Shown here: one piece after another, positions 9,201-17,595 of the stretch | Numbering within the stretch: position 1 is the first letter of the stretch | Layout: every line of letters starts with the position of its first letter | Source of the DNA: Spinacia oleracea | Lineage: Eukaryota; Streptophyta; Magnoliopsida; Caryophyllales; Amaranthaceae | Direction: 5' to 3' | Assembly: GCF_020520425.1 (NCBI RefSeq) | Contig: NC_079491.1 | Span: 1,302,001-1,366,000, forward strand | Length of the DNA: 64,000 nucleotides | Translations under genes and position numbers: made by a program | The notes under the pieces: model-generated | The model's database searches: none | Told to the model about the DNA's origin: nothing | What the model saw: only the letters and a program-made list of their open reading frames with translations

Positions 9201-11136
9201 TGACAATGATCGGCAACTATGCTGGTAAGTTCACCATCATAACTCAAAAGCTTGGATTTGGGTTATACTTTTTTGGGTTCACATGTATTTTAAACAACCC
9301 CGAAACTGACTTAAAACCAAACACAACTTCTACTTAAATGTTTTGTTCACTTCACCTTATTCTTGTTTGCTGATTAGATCAGACCACACCAGAAAAAACA
9401 AAAAACACTCACATAAAACGACCAGACCAGACTAGAAACTAGAAAAACCAACCAGGCCAGATCAGAAAAAAAAAAAAAAAACACTCACAGAAAACGACTA
9501 GACCACACCAAAAACTAGAAAAATCAGACGAGACTAGGTGAAGAGAACAAAGTTTTACACGAGTTACCAACCTCTACTCACCCTTGACACCAAATTGCTC
9601 ATCTGTTTTTTGACTTAATCCAGGAATTGCATGTGGGTATACAACCCCAGTTCAAGGAATAGAGAGATATGCCAAGGTAATTCACCAAGAAGGCTGTGCA
9701 AACGTGGGCTGCAACGATGACCGCCAATTCGGGGCTGCAGTCACTGCAGCAGCCCAAGCAGACGCAACGATTCTCGTAATGGGCCTCGATCAGTCCATCG
9801 AGGCAGAGTTCAGGGACAGAACCGGGCTGCTCTTACCAGGCCGGCAACAGGAGCTCGTGTCCAAGGTTGCTGCTGCCTCAAGGGGCCCCACAGTTTTGGT
9901 CTTGATGAGTGGCGGGCCGGTGGATGTGTCCTTTGCAAAGAATGACCCGCGCGTATCAGCCATAGTGTGGGCCGGATACCCAGGGCAAGCTGGTGGCCAA
10001 GCCATAGCAGATGTCCTCTTTGGCACAACTAACCCAGGTAAACAAACATGCTCAGATAAATGACTGAACAAGCATATATTTAAGGTTTACTAATAACACT
10101 TTCTTAACCAAAAGATTGCATACATATTTTACGAACCGTAATTTTCACACCAATTCTTAAATGGATCTGGTCCACACTAAATTTATTGTGGACCATGCCT
10201 AAAAAAATGACAAAATTTTGTTCCTAATTTATTTTGACATGTTTATTAGGATTATTACGAGAAAAAAAACAATCAAATTGGTGTTGTTGATACACGTTGT
10301 GCTTGAATAATGTGATTTTAAGTCAAAATTCACTTTAAAAAACATAGGGTTACTATGATTCAAAACATGGTTATTATATCCAAGAAATTTGGTGTTTAAT
10401 TTATTATAGTCACTATATGAATAATAAAGGTCCCTACGTATTTAGAGAAAATTATTGGTTTTGAGTCCACACTAAATATTATTGTGGACCACGTTAATGC
10501 AAGAATATTTCTAATTTTCATGTCTATATGTAATGTTTAGGTGGAAAGTTGCCGATGACATGGTACCCTCAAGAATACCTCGAAAATCTCCCAATGACCA
10601 ACATGGCAATGCGGTCAGGAAAGGATTACCCGGGCCGAACCTACCGGTTCTATGAAGGGCCCGTGGTCTATCCCTTCGGATACGGACTAAGCTACACCCA
10701 CTTCACCCACACAATTGCAGACGCCCCATTGGAGGTTGTGGTACCATTAGATGGCCATCGCAGGACCAACGCCAGCGCGGACGGGAAGGCCATCCGTGTG
10801 ACCCATGCAAGGTGCAACCAACTCTCCTTGTCCGTACAAGTGGATGTAAAGAACCACGGGGCCAGAGACGGGGCCCACACGATTCTCGTGTACTCCAGGC
10901 CGCCGGGTGGAGGGCAGTGGGCCCCACGCAAGCAACTCGTCGCGTTCGAGAAGGTCCACGTACCCGCCGGGTCCCAGCAGAGGGTTAGTGTCCACATCCA
11001 TGTGTGCAAGTATTTGAGTGTGGTGGATAAATCAGGGATTAGGAGGATTCCTTTGGGTGATCACAGCATTCACATTGGTGCTGCCATACATTCTGTCTCA
11101 CTCAAACCACAAACTTTGGGAGTCATCAAATCCTAA
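283..11136 (+). CDS. Beta-xylosidase / alpha-L-arabinofuranosidase, GH3 (BXL family), 5'-partial
   Basis: Exons: 283-561, 7587-7756, 8263-8360, 8868-9224, 9624-10037, 10541-11136. All have GT-AG borders and compatible phases, giving 637 residues ending at TAA. Plant BXL proteins are about 770 aa, so roughly the first 135 residues (signal peptide and start of the GH3 N-domain) lie left of the window. Visible motifs are [35 protein letters not shown], the nucleophile motif VSDCDS (Asp codon 8276-8278), GIVLLKN, VIGPN, the second-domain loop [24 protein letters not shown] and [10 protein letters not shown], then a C-terminal fibronectin-III-like domain. By family, it is a secreted wall enzyme trimming xylose and/or arabinose from xylan and arabinan; substrate preference cannot be read here. 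The acceptor at 283 has a poor pyrimidine tract, so the join to the missing exon is inferred. The 7,025-bp first intron contains FdC1. Confidence 0.93.
946..1497. mobile_element. hAT-type non-autonomous element in BXL intron
   Basis: Ends CAGTGGCGG and CCGCCACTG are inverted, and the element is flanked by a perfect 8-bp target duplication ACAACGAG (938-945 and 1498-1505). Length is 552 bp with no transposase. It contains a tRNA B-box-like GGTTCGACTCC near 1146 without a matching cloverleaf. A relative with the same end type lies at 53297-53829. Confidence 0.85.
1790..1990 (+). repeat. Possible tRNA-derived SINE head
   Basis: An A-box-like stretch (TGATCTAGTTG, about 1795) is followed about 40 bases later by a good B box GGTTCGATTCCCC (about 1841), the spacing of a tRNA-derived Pol III promoter. 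I could not find a tail or target duplication, so limits are approximate. Confidence 0.3.
2156..2808. mobile_element. Stowaway-type MITE (family 1), interrupted by a second MITE
   Basis: Terminal inverted repeats of the CTCCCTCCGTCCCGGAATAC type, flanked by TA. An uninterrupted relative is at 57198-57525 (328 bp). The extra length here is the nested element at 2402-2724; removing it and one TA restores the 57-kb arrangement. Confidence 0.88.
2402..2724. mobile_element. Stowaway-type MITE (family 2) nested in family 1
   Basis: Starts CTCCCTCTGTC, ends GACGGAGGGAG, flanked by TA at 2400-2401 and 2725-2726. Internal sequence (ACGTTTGATGTTTTTCACGC near the left end, AAAAACAAAAAGAGACGG at the right) matches the copies at 3019-3372 and 61065-61423. 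Confidence 0.88.
3019..3372. mobile_element. Stowaway-type MITE (family 2)
   Basis: TA-flanked element with CTCCCTCCGTTTC / GACGGAGGGAG ends, 354 bp; same family as 2402-2724 and 61065-61423. It abuts the next MITE, sharing the TA at 3373-3374. Confidence 0.87.
3375..3624. mobile_element. Second MITE abutting the previous one
   Basis: Ends CCTCCGTTTCAGAAAATTC and TTTTTGAAACGGAGG are inverted, with TA on both sides; 250 bp. Different internal sequence from its neighbour, so this is a tandem insertion of two families rather than one element. Confidence 0.75.
3962..5741. mobile_element. Long-terminal-inverted-repeat (fold-back / MULE-like) element
   Basis: About 440-bp arms are inverted copies: 3962-4400 (GGATTTTTCATGAAATACCC onwards) against 5303-5741. 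The arms carry short internal direct repeats (CACCAAATGCCCCT, CACCAAATACCCCT). The 0.9-kb centre shows no recognisable protein. The flanks do not show a clean target duplication. The insertion is inside direct-repeat copy 1; the related stretch near 7225-7245 is uninterrupted. Confidence 0.75.
6317..6775 (-). CDS. FdC1: Ferredoxin C1-like plastid [2Fe-2S] protein, nested in BXL intron
   Basis: A single uninterrupted 152-aa frame reading antisense inside the xylosidase intron. Start chosen at MASLNF because ACAATGGC is a strong plant initiation context; the frame extends four codons upstream only through non-ATG codons. Residues 1 to about 50 are Ser/Thr/Pro-rich with few acids, as in a plastid transit peptide. 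The domain from [10 protein letters not shown] has Cys87, Cys92, Cys95 and Cys124 in the C-x4-C-x2-C-x29-C spacing of plant-type ferredoxins. The C-terminal tail ending [14 protein letters not shown] is a hallmark I recall for FdC1, a photosynthetic-tissue ferredoxin with an extended C terminus and an unusual redox role. The Arabidopsis gene is also intronless. Transcription of FdC1 would be antisense to the BXL primary transcript. Confidence 0.93.
   Translation of the reverse strand: MASLNFTTPSTLLTLPKQTQQPKLITKHHHQPFYPLPPPPQPPSRLICNGYKVVVEHDGVSTVLDVDPDETILSKALDAGLDTPNDCKLGVCMTCPAKLISGKVDQSEGMLSDDVVESGYALLCVAYPRSDCSIRTIPEEELLSLQLATAND
6855..7240 (+). repeat. Direct repeat copy 2, immediately 5' of FdC1
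   Basis: Matches 2845-3960 (see that entry) and begins about 80 bp upstream of the FdC1 start codon, so it may include FdC1 promoter sequence. It is uninterrupted by MITEs here. 7010-7480 is also related to 61560-62110. Confidence 0.6.
7839..8132 (+). repeat. GC-rich 148-bp tandem duplication in BXL intron
   Basis: Two diverged copies, 7839-7986 and 7987-8132, each beginning TTCAACAGATCG and containing GCTGAACCAGGCTGGG. The GGGCTGGGCC-rich text stands out from the AT-rich intron. Origin unknown. Confidence 0.7.
8533..8709 (+). mobile_element. tRNA-derived SINE in BXL intron
   Basis: A box-like GTTGGCGGAGCTGGTGG (about 8549), B box-like GGTCGAGTCG (about 8596), and an A-rich end (CTAATAAAAAA). 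It is flanked by a 13-bp direct repeat AATGTACAATAGT at 8520-8532 and 8710-8722. This is the classic structure of a Pol III retroposon. Confidence 0.8.
9340..9600 (+). repeat. Low-complexity ACCAGACCAGA-type repeat in BXL intron
   Basis: Degenerate units such as CAGACCACACCAGAAAAAAC and ACTCACAGAAAACGAC recur two to three times in the intron between exons ending 9224 and starting 9624. No coding content. Confidence 0.45.
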
Positions 11137-11457
11137 TTAATGTGCATCATTCTTTATTTATTTAATTAATCATTTTGGTTCCATGATTATTGGAAATTAA
11201 GTAAATTGGGAAGGTCATCAATTATGACTATACACTTATATAGGTAATCCATTCTTGGCTTCTTGCAGCAAAATACTTTTTTGCTGCTTATGTAATTTGA
11301 AGCTTGTTCTTCATGATTTCTACTAGAATATTTTGTTACAGAATTTATGTACATTGCTGCAACGCAGTCAGAATGTTGTATTCTTTCATCAAATATTAGG
11401 TCGATTATTAGTGATCTATTCTGAAAGATTATGTAATATTATTTTCAAGAATTAAGA

Positions 11458-11655
11458 GCATGTTTTGGTATTTAAACGATAGAAATGGAATCATTTAACT
11501 ATTTTCATTACCTAAAATGTTTGGTATGAGAGGCATGGTAACACAACCCTATGGGAACAACGTATAATGGTAATAAGTAAACATTACCATTTCCCCATTC
11601 TTATTTATTTCCTTTCCATTTCATTTCCTAAATTTAGACCAAACACGCCCTAAAT
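11458..11655. mobile_element. MITE-like element between BXL and gene B
   Basis: The edges GAGCATGTTTTGGT and ACCAAACACGCCC are roughly inverted (GGGCGTGTTTGGT type). The rest of 11137-11929 is the 3' flank shared by two convergent genes; I see no other gene there. Confidence 0.45.
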
Positions 11656-11929
11656 CTCCAGCCACTAGATTTTGTTACTAATGTCTGCATCAGTGTGTCC
11701 AAGTTCGCAGTTGAAATGCAGAAAACACATACATTCGTCTTAGATTTAACCAAATGCATGACTGTTCATGGACTCGTGGTTTATTTATAAATCATAAAAT
11801 TCACAATATCACATACTAACAAAACATTTAAGCAAATGAGATAAACACAAAAAGTTAAGACAACTCAAAAGGGAAGAATTACAGGACTTACAGTAAAAAA
11901 AATTGTTCAGCAGCATCTGCAGTTTTGCA

Positions 11930-13172
11930 CTATGCTTTGTTCAAAGGAAGCCTTGATTTGTGATCCTTTTTCGCAACATGAACATAAAGCACATAATTCT
12001 TTGCATCGATAAGCTCGAAAACACAAACATCTCCTACCGCCAAACCAACCTCTCGCGCAAAGATGATCCACCCTGTACCAAAAGTGCATCTGCGATAACT
12101 TCTCCTGCATTTAACTGTAAATTGTTTTCCACCATATACCTCGAGCTTTATCAACTTGGACCCCATTTCCATACATTTGATATGATCTCGAGCAAAAGGC
12201 AAAGAAATGTTCTGCAAGAATAAGAAGTTTATGAACAGCCGCATAACTACTGGACACCGTAAACCTTTTAGGCTCTGTTTGGCACGTCATTTTAGGCGTC
12301 TTAAATGATAAGGTGCTGAAATTTTAAGTCGCCTTAAATGATTAGAACTGTTTGTCAAGCACCTTTAATAGAATATAAGGTCTTGAAATTGACTTAAATT
12401 GAGACATTACTTTGATTAACGTTTCAACTTAAGGTCTTTAAATTTTCATGTATTTTAACTGTATTATTGTTTTATAAATTTCAGCTCCTTAATTCCTTAA
12501 ACCATTAATTCTACCAAACAACTCATCTAATCAGGTACCTTAGTAGTTTCAGAACCTTATCAGTTTCAGCTAACTTATCAGTTTCAGCTACAACCTTTAC
12601 AGTTTCAGCTAACTTATCAGTTTCAGCTCTATTTCTGTTAGTTTTGCCAAACATAGCCCAAGCATTCAAGCAAGCCAAGAAAATAGCATATAAGGAAAAA
12701 CTTACCAAGTGCAATCCTCGAAACAGAGCATATGGCTTAATTTCAGTAACAAAGGAAGGTCTTTCAGGCAAGGAGATTCCAGCAGCAGCTACAACGTTCA
12801 CCATCTCAGCGTACTTCCCAATCCAGTAAGTTTTCTGGCACCCTGCAATTAGACCAGAATTAAATGCCACAACATGCATAAACCTGTTATATTAAGGTAA
12901 TGTTTGGTTGACCATAGGAAGTAAAAGTTCCTAGGAATAAGATTTTCCCATGGGAAGTAACTTCCTGTGGGAAGTGGAAGTCCTAGAAAGTGTGACTTCC
13001 CACATTTTTGTAAACCAAACAACACCTAAGTGATTTTTCTACTTTACCAAATGGATTGACTTCACTTGCATCATCTATGTCCTCATCATCACTATCCAGT
13101 TGTATTACTTCTGAATCAGAATTTCTCAGATTTACTGCTGATGAAGGCAAGATTTCGGTACTGTCCTTAGCG

Positions 13173-13218
<46 letters not shown>

Positions 13219-14934
13219 TATCATCACCATCATCAAGTTCTTCATGATAAGGTTCATGTCGTGGTTGAGAAGCAATTCGCACATTACATGGATAAGAAAT
13301 CTCGCAGGCCGTTGGATCGAAGATATGGACACTGAAATTTGAATTCCCTTCATAATTGAACAGAAGTAAGAATGCATAGTCTATGGAGAAGTACTCCACA
13401 AATTCTTGCCAACCATTTTGAAACCATAGCTTGTTATCCTCTTTGACTATGGAAACCTTTTGAGTTTCACCACTCGGCACTTTGAGGATAGAGGTAGTGG
13501 AGAGTTCTTTGCGAAATTTCCTTGTAAACTTGTCCGGAATCCTCTGTAAACACCCAACAGAAAGAGCAGAAGATTTAAGGAAGGACTGTTTGTTTAGGCA
13601 ACTAAAAAGGAGGTGAACTTGTGCAACAAAAACATGGAGTTGCACACTATGTATCATTATATAAACATAATTGACAAAAATGTATGAAAGAAATACCAAA
13701 ATTCTCGAAAAACAAGATTTCTTTTCCCTATTTGATCAAGGAGCCAAAATATAACAGTTCTTTTTACAGGAAAATCAAGTATAACATGATCAACAAAGGT
13801 CATGTAAACACCCAACAGAAAGAGCAGAAGATTTAAGGAAATCCTGTTTGTTTAGGCATCTAAAAAGGAGGTAAACTTGTACAACAAAAACATGGAGTTC
13901 TACACTATGTATCATTATATAAACATAATTGACCAAATTGTACGAAAGAAAATACAAAAATTCTCGAAAAACACTAATGAAAAACAAGATTTCTTTCCGA
14001 ATTTGATCAAGGAGGCAAAGGTACCAAATATAACAGTTTTTTTTGACAGGAAATCAAATATACCATGATCAACAAACGTAATGTATGGAAATTCTGTAAG
14101 TTTATGCTCTATACTCGATCTCAAGTTCTCAACAGTTCTTCAAAACCGAGAAAAGCACAAAAAATGCAAATTTTAGTACTATTTTGTTTTGAGTAACCTC
14201 CATTTGGAGATTCGATTAACGATTTACTTCACAATAATCACAACTATTTGTCCATGGATTACAATTGTTAGGTAATCTAGATCAATTAAGACAAATGCAC
14301 AACAAGTCTACATTCATGTTAATAATTTACTAATTAAGCAGCCATTTTTATGAGCATGAGCTCAAAAAAGCAAAACCTGAATCTCAAATCAACTTGGATC
14401 AAAGCATCTAAACCCTAAAATCACTCTTATGAATGAATTTTACAACACCTAGAGTCAAAGCCTTGGTGCTTATCTCATACTAACAGTTAGTGTTACTGTA
14501 TATTCAGAATTAATTGTCACTTTGATAGTGTAATTTGAATCAGTAATGCATAACTAATTAGGGATTCCCTGAATTTCACTATTTAGGACTGATAAACAAG
14601 ACTTTTATGGGAGTTTCAGTCATCAAAGTTCTAACTTTTAACCAACATTAGAATCAAAACCTAACTAATTGTTCAATAAAATCGAGGAGAACATGCAATT
14701 CAAGAGCTAATCTTGCAAAATTCAGTGATCAATACAAGAAAAGAAAACAATTATGCTAGAATAATTTAAAAAATTAGAGGAAAAATCAATAAAAATTGTT
14801 ACCAGTTTGTTGGATTGTGAAATAGGAGATAGAAACAATTTGAAGAAGGAGAAGCAAGGTTTTCTCTCTCCAGAATTTGCATGGATTATGTTTTGTTGTT
14901 GTTGTTGTTGTAGTTGTTGTTTGATTTGGTTCAT
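11930..14934 (-). CDS. REM-type B3-domain protein, gene B
   Basis: Exons in transcription order: 14934-14803, 13543-13048, 12842-12706, 12211-11930; all GT-AG with phases 0, 1, 0, giving 348 aa. Residues 1-44 are Gln-rich, then FFKLFL opens the first B3 domain, continuing into RIPDKFTRKF, LWFQNGWQEFVEYFSI, FNYEGNSNFSVHIFD and EISYP. An acidic linker follows with a long Asp run encoded by an ATC/GAT microsatellite (13173-13219). Exons 3-4 encode a second B3 domain (ISLPERPSFV, GTGWIIFAREVGLAVGD, VCVFEL). Two B3 domains and an acidic linker fit the plant REM transcription-factor family; nuclear DNA binding is inferred. Genes C and D are tandem paralogues. A nest of mobile elements begins under 200 bp upstream of the start. 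Confidence 0.85.
12271..12658. mobile_element. MITE with internal 18-bp minisatellite, gene B intron 3
   Basis: Ends GGCTCTGTTTGGC and GCCAAACATAGCC are near-inverted. The right half (12540-12628) contains about five units of TTATCAGTTTCAGCTAAC. No target duplication recognised. Confidence 0.5.
12896..13026. mobile_element. Small palindromic MITE-like element, gene B intron 2
   Basis: AATGTTTGGTTGACCATAGG on the left and AAACCAAACAACACC on the right are inverted, with GGGAAGT/ACTTCC repeats between. A relative occupies 20390-20700 in intron 1 of gene C. Confidence 0.5.
13173..13219 (-). repeat. Trinucleotide microsatellite coding for poly-Asp
   Basis: An almost pure ATC run (GAT on the coding strand) inside exon 2 of gene B, coding about 15 consecutive Asp. 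Gene C has a shorter interrupted version at 19738-19801 and gene D a GATGGT version near 26883-26907. Confidence 0.9.
13546..14080 (-). repeat. 258-bp tandem duplication in gene B intron 1
   Basis: TGTAAACACCCAACAGAAAG begins at 13545 and again at 13803, and the two copies stay similar through GATCAACAAA. The duplication starts two bases beyond the exon 2 edge. Gene C has a single copy in the matching place. Confidence 0.85.
14081..14802 (-). other. Remainder of gene B intron 1
   Basis: AT-rich sequence between the tandem duplication and exon 1. No repeat, ORF or RNA signal that I can support. Confidence 0.5.
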
Positions 14935-15370
14935 CGTTTACCCCTGTTGCTGTTGTTCTTCCAATTGGTAATTGCAAACTTGCAACAATCCAGTTACATG
15001 TGTGATTTCAGTTTTTCTGGGTGTGATTGAGTCAAATGACTCAAATTCAAGTTTTCAAAAAGTTTATGAAATGTATTTTGGCACAAAAATTCGAGAAGAA
15101 AATCCTTACTTTTAAGTGTTTCCAATGACTTAGATTTAATAATGTCGTGATATGTCTGAATCGGTCAAGCCCCTTTACCGTAACGCTTCACCATGAAGAT
15201 CTCGCATTGGTTTAAGGTTTCAGGAATAACACACCCGAATTTACGATATTTATTATTCTGGACGAGGGTTATTTACTTCGTACTTATTTTGAGGGTCTTT
15301 TCGCATTTGTATAGTGAGTATTTATCAAGTCATAAGTTAATTGTATTATGTAATATGTATTTATCATCTA

Positions 15371-17026
15371 TCTATTACTATATATACTAAAAGAAACACC
15401 AGGAATGACACGTGGTCAATTCCTGGTGCGATTTTTTCCCGCCAAAAATCCTTTCCTAAATTTTTTTTTACTTTATTCTATTTTTATTTTCTCTCCTTTT
15501 GTATAAATGTTTATAAATAGAAAAAATTATAGGATTACGGAGTATTAAATATGACATTATTAGACAATTTTGGTAATATTTAGTCAAATCATCATATCAA
15601 TAATAAAAAACATTTTTACTCAATATTTTATTCATATTAAGCATATCAAATATTTAATTTGGTCAAATCAGCATATTAAACATATAAAATAGGAAAAATT
15701 ATTTTAAATAATCCAACCTTTCTACGATTTTCCGTTAATAATCCAACCTTTGGATTATTATCTAATAATCCAACCTTTGCACCCCATTAACTTTTATTGC
15801 ACCCAACAGGTCACCAACCCGATTCAACAGGTAACTTGTACACGTGTCATGCGACTATTCGTCATAATTTATTTTTATTTTGAAAATGTATAATTTCTTT
15901 AATTTTTTTTTTTCTCTTTTGTTTTCCTTCTGTCTTCTTTCTGGTTTTTTTTTATTTCCTTCCTCTTGACTTCCTCCTCACCAACAAAGGAAACAACACT
16001 TTGTATCTACATCATCTTCAATGTTTTCTCTTTCATCTACGCGAATTAATTCCACTTCATTTTAAATTTTGAATTGAAAAGAAAAAAAAGCCAAAACCAA
16101 CCACACAAAATCAATCCAAAAAACAAAAGTAAGAAAAAAATATCTACAAATTCAGCATTACAAATTAACAGTCAACAAAGATGAAATTTCAAGTGGAATT
16201 CGAATCATGCACCATATATTACATGTATAAAAGTATAAACAAACATAAAAAAAGGCCAAAATTATTTTATACTCGTATAATTAATTAATTTGCATGGGAT
16301 GCACAAAGGATTGGTGCGCAGGGAGTCGAAACGTCGGTGGTAGTTTAGGTGTGAGGAGTTTCGATTTTCTCTCTCCGCCTTCTCCAGCCTGTTGCGGTGG
16401 CAGAGACGATATTTTTAGTCAGTTTTGATGGGAGATTGGTTGGAGGTGGAGTTAGGATGTCCATGAATGGTATTAATTAAGGTGTTGATGGTGGTCGCAT
16501 ATGAGATGAAGGCGGGGGAGAGAGGTCGGATTTCGAGGGTGGGTTGGTGTTTCAGGGAGACGGGTATATGATTTATTGAGTGGGGTTGATTTTTTGGTGG
16601 GCTGGTATTATGGCAGTAGCTGGGAGGGAAGAAGAAGATATATCAGCAAACAACTATGAAGGTAGAGGAGTTAGGAGGAAGGAGGTAAGGGAAAAAAACT
16701 GGAAAAAAAAAAAGTTGACCTTTTTTACCGGTTTCCGGTCACTCGGGTTTAATAAAAGTTAATGGGGTGCAAAGGTTGGATTATTAGATAATAATCCAAA
16801 AGTTGGATAATTAACGGGAAATCGTCGAAAGGTTGGATTATTTAAAGTAATTTTTCCTATAAAATATATAATACGTAATAGAGCAAAAATTGTATATTAT
16901 ATTACAAAATGAGTATGTTCGAGATTTATTAACTACGCAATAGATTTAAGGGATAAATATTTCAGTTAAAAAAGATGGTCAATTAATAATTTTCAAATAA
17001 TCGTGCGTGCACGGGATCTAATCTAG
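15371..17026 (+). mobile_element. Non-autonomous Helitron
   Basis: Begins TCTATTACTATATATACTAA, ends with a short hairpin CGTGCGTGCACG followed by CTAG, and sits exactly between A (15370) and T (17027), the Helitron insertion rule. Relatives in reverse orientation are at 59600-60150 and 46484-46918. A MULE is inserted inside. No Rep/helicase is coded. Confidence 0.85.
15692..16857. mobile_element. Mutator-like element nested in the Helitron
   Basis: Perfect 9-bp target duplication TATAAAATA (15683-15691, 16858-16866) and about 100-bp inverted ends starting GGAAAAATTA. The ends contain the direct repeat AATAATCCAACCTTT. The 1-kb interior is more GC-rich around 16310-16700 and might be captured sequence, but I recognise no protein. 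Confidence 0.87.
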
Positions 17027-17159
17027 TAAATTAATAAAGCTTTCCTCTCCTCTACCTATGGATGATTGGATGTAACTTTCACATTGTTGTGAACCACATT
17101 AAATCTTTGTGTTATTTATTTAAGATCTTAATTGTCTTTCTTGCTTCCGATATAATGTA

Positions 17160-17595
17160 TACTATCCTTTTGTTGTACTTGAACTTTACGTTCATAATTT
17201 TTTGTATTACAAACCAAAAGTTTTTTTTAAAAAAATGACTAAATATTGATTTACTTTAATTTTAAATAAATTATGTACACAAAGATTCAATTTGTGCTTT
17301 AAATCTTTCATACCCCATATCTAATCAACCAAAAATACAAACCTAAGAATATTACAAAGACAATAATTCACATAAATAAGAAGTTTACAACGAACTACAT
17401 ATGGTAGTAAATACATTAGAATAAAATCTATATACTAAATTAAGTTATTCTGATTATTGATATTATCCTCAAATCTCAATACATACTACATACTACATAG
17501 GCACAAAAGGCAAAAGATTGAACTGTCAAAGATTAGTAGACAATGGCATACAGTAAAACAAAAGATTAGTAGAGCAAAAATAAGATTAAAAGGAA
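17160..17595. other. Spacer between the LTR remnant and gene C
   Basis: AT-rich sequence downstream of the gene C stop codon. No coding or repeat signal that I can support. Confidence 0.5.

Larger units (their letters stand above)
15118..17158 (+). mobile_element. LTR fragment split by a Helitron
   Basis: 15118-15370 (CGGTCAAGCCCCTTTACC) and 17027-17158 (GTGAACCACATTAAATCTTT, TTAATTGTCTTTCTTGC) correspond to the left and right parts of the LTRs at 62412-63106. The Helitron 15371-17026 interrupts it. No internal retrotransposon genes are present. Confidence 0.65.

Noticed and set aside
9790..11009. Open frames on the minus strand across BXL exons 6 and 7
   Set aside because: They are shadows of GC-rich coding exons with strong homology on the plus strand; no domain or splice support.
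13056..13247. Serine-rich plus-strand frame opposite the Asp run
   Set aside because: Complement of the GAT microsatellite in gene B exon 2; the minus-strand frame has the B3 homology.
16310..16700. Captured gene inside the MULE at 15692-16857
   Set aside because: The higher GC is suggestive, but I find no convincing protein motif on either strand, so I do not call a gene fragment.
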